Shown here: one piece after another, positions 7,206 through 11,880 of the stretch
Numbering within the stretch: the first letter of the stretch is position 1
Layout: every line of letters starts with the position of its first letter
Assembly (NCBI GenBank): GCA_900759005.1
Contig: CAAEUQ010000065.1
Span: 1-11,880 of the forward strand
DNA length: 11,880 nt
Direction of reading: 5' to 3'
Source: Clostridia bacterium
GTDB lineage: Bacteria; Bacillota; Clostridia; Christensenellales; Aristaeellaceae
Program-made: the position numbers and the translations under genes
Notes under the pieces: generated by a model
Seen by the model: only the letters and a program-made list of their open reading frames with translations
What the model was told of the DNA's origin: nothing
The model's database searches: none

Positions 7206-8774
7206 TTACTTGCTGATCTGCGCCATGTAGTTGTCGTAAGCGCCCTGGCACATGGAGATCGCTTCTTCAATGCCCATGCCCTTCAGCGTGTCGATATAGC
7301 TGTCCCAATCCGCGTCGATGTCGCGCACGCCGGTAATGAAATCGACCGCGCTCGCCTTATAATAGGTCTGGCAATCGGGCAGGATGAAACTCAGCGTCTC
7401 GTTGTCCTCGACGGACCACTTGATCGTGGGCCAGAGCAGCACGCCGCAATCGGTCGCCGGCTTGCGGAAGCGATCGGTGTCCAGGCTCGCCTCGATCGGA
7501 TCCTCCTGGCGATCCCACATCTTGCTCTCGAACCAGATCGGATGCGCAGACGGATAGCCGACGCCGCCCTGAATCGCGTAGCTGTGGCGGAACTGGTTCA
7601 TGGTCAGATCGTCGGGCTTGAGCCAGTGCCAGGTCGTGTGCGTATCGTCGATCCATTCCCAGGAAACGCCTTCAACGCCCATCCACGCGAGCGTAGTGCC
7701 CTCTTCGCTGTAGAGGTAATCGACGTATCTCAGCGCCGCTTCGGGGTTCTTGCAGCCGGAGGTAATCGCGAAATGGTTGCCGCCGCAGGACGCGCGCTTG
7801 TTCATCAGGCGATTGCCCTCATTGTCCGGGAACGGCGCGAGGCCCTGATAATCCCAATGCAGATCATTGCCGACATTGACGAACGCGCCGGCGACGGTCA
7901 GATAGCCCAGGCGATCCGCAGTGCCCTTCGCGGTATAGGTGTCTTTGTCCTGAGAGAAGGTTTCGGGATCGAGCAGACCCTCGTCGTACAGCTTCTTGAG
8001 ATAGCGGAACGCTTCCTTCAGATCGTCGGAGATGTAGGAATTCTTCACCTCGGACGTGCCGGGATAGACGAACATTCCATAGTAGTTATCCGGATACACC
8101 TTGAACGCGTGCATCAGAATATTCAGCTGATCCAGACCGTTCGCGGACATCGGGATCTCGTCGGTCGGATCGCCGTTGCCATTCGCATCCTGCTCCTTGA
8201 ACGCTTTCAGAACCTCGTACAGCTCATCGACGGTCTGCGGGATTTCAAGGTTCAGATTGCTCAGCCACCGGGTATTGATGATCATGTGCGTGGTCAGAGA
8301 ATTCGTCGTAACCTGCGGCAGCGCGTAAATCGCGCCGGTGGAATCGGTGATCGCGAGGCGAATCGTCTCGTCGCGCTGCATCAGCGCGTTGAAGTTCGGC
8401 GCATATTCTTCGATCATGCCGCTCAGGTCAAGCAGCTGGCCCGCACTCGCGAGGGACGCGACTTCTTCGTCGGTCAGCGCCGCACGGAAGAAGATGTCCG
8501 GCAGGTCGCCCTTCGCAATGCGCAGTGCGCGCTTCTCGGCGGCGCCGTCTTCGGTAACGCATTCCCATTCAATGTGAACGCCGGTGATCTTTTCCAGCTC
8601 CTGGAACGCGGGGTTGTCGTTGAAATTGTCCACCATGCTGCTGCCGGCGAGAATGCCCCAGCCGGTCAGCGTCACGGGCGCGCCCTCAACGGGATACGTG
8701 CCCAGCACGTCCGCGAACGCGGCGCCCGTCAGCAGCAGGCATGCGCAAAGCAGCATTGCAAAAAGTTTCTTCAT
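7206..8774 (-). CDS. Extracellular solute-binding protein of an Lpl-type carbohydrate ABC importer
   Basis: A 522-residue family 1-type solute-binding protein that captures an oligosaccharide outside the cell and delivers it to the two permeases encoded just upstream. Seen: signal peptide MKKLFAMLLCACLLLTGAAF-A with an AxA-type cleavage site (A19-F20-A21, then D22); a mature domain beginning with PVTLTGWGI; the DANGNGDPTDEIP loop (196-208), the calcium-binding-type loop commonly seen in the large LplA/YtcQ class; and a C-terminal segment on repeat numbers and aromatic residues (WEWIDDTHTTWHWLKP) likely near the sugar site. Length fits that class (about 500-560). Oddly, no classical lipobox is seen: Cys10 and Cys12 lie too early, inside the hydrophobic core. 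The ATG at 8774 has AGGAGG (8787-8782) seven bases upstream. It starts 28 bases after the second permease stop and is closed by a strong terminator. The ligand is probably a rhamnose-containing glycan, inferred from the adjacent GH78-like gene only. Confidence 0.93.
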   Translation of the reverse strand: MKKLFAMLLCACLLLTGAAFADVLGTYPVEGAPVTLTGWGILAGSSMVDNFNDNPAFQELEKITGVHIEWECVTEDGAAEKRALRIAKGDLPDIFFRAALTDEEVASLASAGQLLDLSGMIEEYAPNFNALMQRDETIRLAITDSTGAIYALPQVTTNSLTTHMIINTRWLSNLNLEIPQTVDELYEVLKAFKEQDANGNGDPTDEIPMSANGLDQLNILMHAFKVYPDNYYGMFVYPGTSEVKNSYISDDLKEAFRYLKKLYDEGLLDPETFSQDKDTYTAKGTADRLGYLTVAGAFVNVGNDLHWDYQGLAPFPDNEGNRLMNKRASCGGNHFAITSGCKNPEAALRYVDYLYSEEGTTLAWMGVEGVSWEWIDDTHTTWHWLKPDDLTMNQFRHSYAIQGGVGYPSAHPIWFESKMWDRQEDPIEASLDTDRFRKPATDCGVLLWPTIKWSVEDNETLSFILPDCQTYYKASAVDFITGVRDIDADWDSYIDTLKGMGIEEAISMCQGAYDNYMAQISK

Positions 8775-8802
8775 GAATAGTCCTCCTCTTTCGCTTATTA
8801 CA

Positions 8803-9696
8803 TCAGCCCTTGATCGAGCCGATCATAACCCCTTTTACAAAATACTTCTGAATGAACGGATACAAAAGCATCATCGGAACCGTCGAAACGATGATCACAC
8901 CGTAGCGAATCAGCTGCGCGATGTACTGCTCCTCCTGAACCGACGCGGCGGAAATGTCCGCGCCCTGCATATCGTTCTGGAGCAGGATCTGCCGCAAAAA
9001 CAGCTGAAGCGGATAGAGCTTTCGATTCGTCAGATAAATCATCGGCCCAAAATAGCCGTTCCACAAACTGCTCGCCACGTACAGCGCAATGACCGCCGTA
9101 ACCGCCTTGGAAAGCGGAAGAATGATGTGAATGAACGCCTTGAAATTCGTGCAGCCGTCGATCGCCGCCGCTTCGGTCAAATCCTTCGGAATGCCCTGAA
9201 AGAACGTGCGAACGATGATCACATGGCTGGCGGTAATCGCGCCGGGCAGCACCACCGCCCAGATCGTGTCCAGCAATCCCATCTGGCTGACGACCAGATA
9301 CGTCGGAATCATACCGCCGGAGAAGAACATCGTAAATGTCACCAGCATCATCAGCGGCGTTCTCAGCATAAAATCCTTTCTCGAAAGCGGATACGCAAAC
9401 ATCACCGTCAGCACCAGCGAAATCGCCGTTCCGAGAATCGCATAGAAGAACGTGTTCCGATAGCCCAGCCATATCTGATTGAACTTCAGGATTCGTTCAT
9501 AGCCCGCCAGCGTAAATCCCACCGGCCGCCAGATCACCTTTCCGGAAGAAACCATCTGCGGATCGCTGAACGACGCGATCACCACGAAATACAGCGGATA
9601 CGCGATAATCAGAAACACCACCGCCAGCAGCAGCGTGTCCACCGCGCCGAAAATCCGATCGCTCCGCGTCTGACGAATGTTCGTCTGTCTGCGCAT
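8803..9696 (-). CDS. Carbohydrate ABC transporter permease, LplC/YtcP type
   Basis: A 297-residue inner-membrane permease of the MalG-like group, forming a heterodimer with the permease encoded just before it. Hydrophobic segments start at about 20-42 (TLLLAVVFLIIAYPLYFVVIA region), followed by five more. The ATPase-docking EAA loop is clear: EAAAIDG (175-181) with LP at 193-194. FFSGGMIPTYL (124-134) and the C-terminal YFVKGVMIGSIKG are typical of the LplC/YtcP class. The ATG at 9696 has AAGGGGGAGA (9710-9701) upstream, a site that overlaps the stop codon of the preceding permease gene, so the pair is probably translationally coupled. The solute-binding protein gene follows after 28 bases. 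No ATPase gene is in this operon, as is usual for this class, which shares an MsmX/UgpC-like ATPase encoded elsewhere. Confidence 0.94.
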   Translation of the reverse strand: MRRQTNIRQTRSDRIFGAVDTLLLAVVFLIIAYPLYFVVIASFSDPQMVSSGKVIWRPVGFTLAGYERILKFNQIWLGYRNTFFYAILGTAISLVLTVMFAYPLSRKDFMLRTPLMMLVTFTMFFSGGMIPTYLVVSQMGLLDTIWAVVLPGAITASHVIIVRTFFQGIPKDLTEAAAIDGCTNFKAFIHIILPLSKAVTAVIALYVASSLWNGYFGPMIYLTNRKLYPLQLFLRQILLQNDMQGADISAASVQEEQYIAQLIRYGVIIVSTVPMMLLYPFIQKYFVKGVMIGSIKG

Positions 9697-9708
9697 ATGC
9701 TCTCCCCC

Positions 9709-10635
9709 TTACCAAAGGCTCGTCTCGCCGATATGCTGGCTGATCTTGTTCACCGCAATCAGCATCACCAGCGAAATCAGCGAATTGAACAGTCCGATCG
9801 CCGCGGAATAGCTCGGCTGATTCTTCAGAAGACCCATTTCGTACACATACGTCGAAATCACCTGCGCGTAGCGAAGATTCTGGTCGTTCTGCATCAGGTA
9901 TACCTTGTCGAAGCCGACGTTCAGCAAATGCCCGCTGTCCATGATCAGAAGAATCGTGATCGTGGGCAGGATATGCGGAAAATCGATGTAGCGAATGCGC
10001 TGAAGTCTCGACGCGCCCTCAACCGTCGCCGCCTCATGCAGCTCCGGCGAAACGCCGGACAGCGCCGAAATGTAAATGATCGCATTCCAGCCCATGTTCT
10101 GCCACACACCCGACCAGACGTACATATGCCGGAAATACTGCGGCTTTCCCAGATACAGGATTCGATCCGCGCCCACCGCCGCGCGCAGATTGTTGATCAG
10201 ACCAAACGACTGCCCGAAGAATACGTTCAGCAGCGAAACCAGCACGACTACGGAGATGAAATGCGGCGCATAGGAAACCATCTGCACCGTCTTTTTGAAC
10301 CGCGGATGCTCGTTCGCATTCAGCGCCAACGCCAGAAAGATCGGGATCGGAAACCCGACCAGCAGCGAATAAAACGCAATCAGGAACGTATTGCTCATCA
10401 GCGACCCGAACTGGAATGAATGGATGAATTTCTCGAACCACTTCAGCCCCACCCACGGGCTTCCCGTAATGCCCAGCGCCGCGTTGTAATTGCGAAACGC
10501 AATCTGAACGCCGTACATCGGCCAATACTTGAATAACACATAGAACACGATTCCCGGAATCGCCATCAAATACAAATCGTAGTTCCGATGCATATCCGCG
10601 CCCAGCCGTCTGAACCAACCGTTCCTTTTTTGCAT
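9709..10635 (-). CDS. Carbohydrate ABC transporter permease, LplB type
   Basis: A 308-residue inner-membrane permease of the MalF-like, LplB/YtcP-partner group and the first gene of the leftward operon. A short basic N-terminus (MQKRNGWFRRLGADMHRN) leads into the first membrane segment, LYLMAIPGIVFYVLFKYWPM (21-40), typical of LplB. WVGLKWFEKF (61-70) and the EAA loop EAATVEGASRLQRIRYIDF (201-219) with LP at 223-224 are present, followed by DSGHLLNVGFDKVYLM, a class hallmark. The ATG at 10635 has GGAGG (10648-10644) eight bases upstream. Its stop codon lies 12 bases before the next permease start. A TATAAT promoter lies 42 bases upstream of the start. Together with the second permease it forms the translocation channel for the sugar bound by the solute-binding protein. 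Confidence 0.94.
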   Translation of the reverse strand: MQKRNGWFRRLGADMHRNYDLYLMAIPGIVFYVLFKYWPMYGVQIAFRNYNAALGITGSPWVGLKWFEKFIHSFQFGSLMSNTFLIAFYSLLVGFPIPIFLALALNANEHPRFKKTVQMVSYAPHFISVVVLVSLLNVFFGQSFGLINNLRAAVGADRILYLGKPQYFRHMYVWSGVWQNMGWNAIIYISALSGVSPELHEAATVEGASRLQRIRYIDFPHILPTITILLIMDSGHLLNVGFDKVYLMQNDQNLRYAQVISTYVYEMGLLKNQPSYSAAIGLFNSLISLVMLIAVNKISQHIGETSLW

Positions 10636-10676
10636 TCCGCACGCCTCCAGATTTCAGATTGTTCTTTCTGATTCCA

Positions 10677-10705
10677 ATTATAAACGTGCATTTTCAACTT
10701 AACAA
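10677..10705 (-). promoter_or_regulatory. Promoter of the ABC transporter operon
   Basis: Minus strand: TTGTTA (10705-10700), a 17-base spacer, TATAAT (10682-10677). Transcription would start near 10670, leaving a 35-base leader before the first permease gene. It faces away from the promoter of the AraC-type gene, 154 bases away. Confidence 0.7.
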
Positions 10706-10733
10706 GCGAGTATTTCGTCGAAAAAACGTGATA

Positions 10734-10762
10734 TTTTGCCTCTATGTGAATGTGTTTTTGCC
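10734..10762. repeat. TTTTGCC direct repeat, possible regulator half-sites
   Basis: TTTTGCC occurs at 10734-10740 and 10756-10762, a 22-base period (about two helical turns), the spacing AraC-type monomers often use. It lies about 30 bases upstream of the -35 of the transporter promoter. The short length in a T-rich stretch makes chance quite possible. Confidence 0.3.
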
Positions 10763-10778
10763 CATTCAGCAGTCAAAA

Positions 10779-10824
10779 ATATAGCATTATACCATATTAT
10801 GCAGGCTTCATATATAGCATTATA
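10779..10824. repeat. 13-bp direct repeat, candidate operator for the AraC-type regulator
   Basis: ATATAGCATTATA occurs twice, at 10779-10791 and 10812-10824, exactly 33 bases apart (about three turns). A third partial copy, ATAGCGTTAT (10822-10831, 9 of 10), overlaps the second. The first copy is also half of an imperfect palindrome GCATTATA-CCA-TATTATGC (10784-10802, 7 of 8 pairs). The block sits between the two divergent promoters, 29-80 bases upstream of the regulator's -35. Confidence 0.55.
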
Positions 10825-10859
10825 GCGTTATTTTATTATATCATTATTCACATTTCATC

Positions 10860-10887
10860 TTGACGCACAGAAAAAACGGCGTATAAT
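10860..10887 (+). promoter_or_regulatory. Promoter of the AraC-type regulator gene
   Basis: TTGACG (10860-10865), a 16-base spacer and TATAAT (10882-10887): a near-consensus sigma-A promoter. Predicted start near 10894 gives a 23-base leader carrying the AAAGGAGG ribosome binding site (10901-10908). Confidence 0.85.
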
Positions 10888-10916
10888 AACCTTGAAAGCG
10901 AAAGGAGGCGCGCCGA

Positions 10917-11813
10917 ATGCAGATTTCGGATATGTACATCCCCATCCACGAGCTGGTTCAGCAGGTCGACGAAGAGGACATCGTTACGCGCTTTACCTGC
11001 GCGTCCATTTCGCATATCCATTCGCACAAATGTCTGGAGCTCGCCTATGTTCTAAAGGGGGAAATCCTGCACAACGTCGGTGGAATGACCTATAAAATTC
11101 ACGAAGGTGAATTTTTCATCGTCGATTACGATCAATTTCATTCGTATCTCGTCGTTTCGGGCAAGGATTTCCGGCTGATCAACATAATGTTCCGCCCGCG
11201 GCTGTTCGGCTCGGAGCTGAGCGAAGCGAACCACCTGAGCGACATTTACAACCACTATCTGATTTCGATCGACAAGCGCCGCATCGATCGAACGCCGATG
11301 CTGACCAAATTCAGCGACCCGACCGGTCTGGTGCGCCGCAGCATTCTCGCAATCGTCAAGGAGGTCAACGAGCGCGAGCTCGGCTGGAAGGAAGCGTCGC
11401 GCGGACTGCTGATCAACATCATTATCCAAATGCTGCGCGAGGTTTGCACCGCCGACGCGCCGAAGGATGGTCGCTCGTTTGCGCCGCAAATGATGCGCTA
11501 TGTCCGCGAAAACTATATGTCCACCCTGAAAATCACGGACAGCTACCCCGTCGGCAATTATTCCGCCGCGTATTTGAGCAAGCAGTTCAAATTGGAAACC
11601 GGCGTAAATTTCACCGAATATGTCAAACGCGCACGCATCGAAGCGAGCTGCCGCCTGCTTTTGAATACGGACAAGGCGATCTGGGAGATAGCGGAGCTGG
11701 TCGGCTATCGCGATTCCTCGTTTTTCCATAAAACCTTTCAGGAATTCATGAATTGCAGCCCCGCGAAATACCGCAAGTATTATGCCCGCAGCCATCCGCA
11801 CGATCAGGAATAG
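10917..11813 (+). CDS. Cupin-AraC/XylS family transcriptional regulator
   Basis: A 298-residue regulator that probably controls the divergent sugar-import operon. The N-terminal cupin sensor (about 15-100) shows SHIHSHKCLELAYVLKGE (32-49) and HEGEFFIVD...FHSY (62-77), as in sugar-responsive AraC proteins. A helical linker (about 135-180) follows. The C-terminal DNA-binding domain (about 190-290) has AYLSKQFKLETGVNFTEYV (218-236) and a canonical second helix-turn-helix (AIWEIAELVGYRDSSFFHKTF, about 254-274, with CSPAKYRK after it). The first helix of the first helix-turn-helix is unusual: LKITDSYPVGNYSAAYLS lacks the expected hydrophobic-Ala pair (as in DLA or DIA) and looks about two residues short, with a proline in its place. 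The ATG at 10917 lies eight bases after AAAGGAGG. Divergent arrangement and intergenic repeats support local and probably autoregulatory control. The effector is unknown. Confidence 0.93.
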   Translation: MQISDMYIPIHELVQQVDEEDIVTRFTCASISHIHSHKCLELAYVLKGEILHNVGGMTYKIHEGEFFIVDYDQFHSYLVVSGKDFRLINIMFRPRLFGSELSEANHLSDIYNHYLISIDKRRIDRTPMLTKFSDPTGLVRRSILAIVKEVNERELGWKEASRGLLINIIIQMLREVCTADAPKDGRSFAPQMMRYVRENYMSTLKITDSYPVGNYSAAYLSKQFKLETGVNFTEYVKRARIEASCRLLLNTDKAIWEIAELVGYRDSSFFHKTFQEFMNCSPAKYRKYYARSHPHDQE

Positions 11814-11815
11814 CA

Positions 11816-11840
11816 AAAGCCGCGCTGTGAGCGCGGCTTT
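11816..11840 (+). terminator. Intrinsic terminator after the AraC-type gene
   Basis: AAAGCCGCGCT (11816-11826) pairs perfectly with AGCGCGGCTTT (11830-11840) over a GTG loop, two bases after the TAG stop codon. TTT closes the stem and CAGCTTTT follows. Very stable; typical of this genome's terminators. Confidence 0.85.
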
Positions 11841-11872
11841 CAGCTTTTCAAAAAAGTCTTTTTGACAAGCTG
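11841..11872. repeat. Second, AT-rich hairpin next to the terminator
   Basis: CAGCTT (11841-11846) pairs with AAGCTG (11867-11872), then, after a T/C mismatch, TCAAAAA (11848-11854) with TTTTTGA (11859-11865), loop AGTC. It starts at the base after the first terminator stem. No T-run follows on either strand. It may be a back-up terminator for one side or a dispersed intergenic palindrome. Confidence 0.5.
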
Positions 11873-11880
11873 GTGGACGG

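Noticed and set aside
7542..8780. 412-codon open frame on the plus strand
   Set aside because: Antisense to the solute-binding protein gene; no ribosome binding site or recognisable domain.
8584..10419. 611-codon open frame on the plus strand
   Set aside because: Antisense to the binding protein and both permeases, which have clear family motifs. Its low-complexity RNQHHQR-like sequence is a shadow.
11052..11816. 254-codon open frame on the minus strand
   Set aside because: Antisense to the AraC-type regulator; no support.

Overview
The window looks like a piece of a moderately G+C-rich Firmicutes (Clostridia-type) chromosome, possibly an uncultured gut lineage. This is inferred from a LytR-CpsA-Psr wall protein, an Lpl-type ABC importer without its own ATPase, AGGAGG-type ribosome binding sites, TTG and GTG starts and compact intrinsic terminators. 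I cannot place it to species. No tRNA, rRNA, CRISPR array, insertion sequence or phage gene is visible.

Left part (1-3.5 kb): the 5' 405 codons of enolase (eno, minus strand, running off the left edge) are divergent from a LytR-CpsA-Psr (LCP) protein with a TTG start. A terminator-like hairpin follows, then an SLC13/ArsB-type anion permease. These genes look like ordinary housekeeping and envelope functions.

Middle and right part (3.6-11.8 kb): a carbohydrate-utilisation locus. On the minus strand, in transcription order, come two Lpl-type ABC permeases, a large extracellular solute-binding protein, a strong intrinsic terminator, a signal-less GH78-like alpha-L-rhamnosidase family enzyme, a leader region with its own promoter and terminator hairpin, and a PHP/DUF3604-type metal-dependent hydrolase. 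A cupin/AraC-type regulator is divergently transcribed from an AT-rich intergenic region holding two face-to-face promoters and a 13-bp direct repeat 33 bp apart, a good operator candidate.

Proposed joint working (inference): the regulator senses a glycoside-derived signal and controls the importer; an oligosaccharide enters the cytoplasm using an ATPase encoded elsewhere; the cytoplasmic GH78-like enzyme cleaves it; the PHP protein does an unknown, possibly phosphoester, step. Expression seems to be stepped down along the operon by terminators at 7156-7190 and 4915-4950. The most interesting parts are the PHP leader with mutually exclusive pairings, the operator architecture, the divergent GH78-like active site, the atypical signal peptide of the binding protein, and a non-coding stretch between the permease and the PHP gene that carries a long hairpin and a coding-like remnant.
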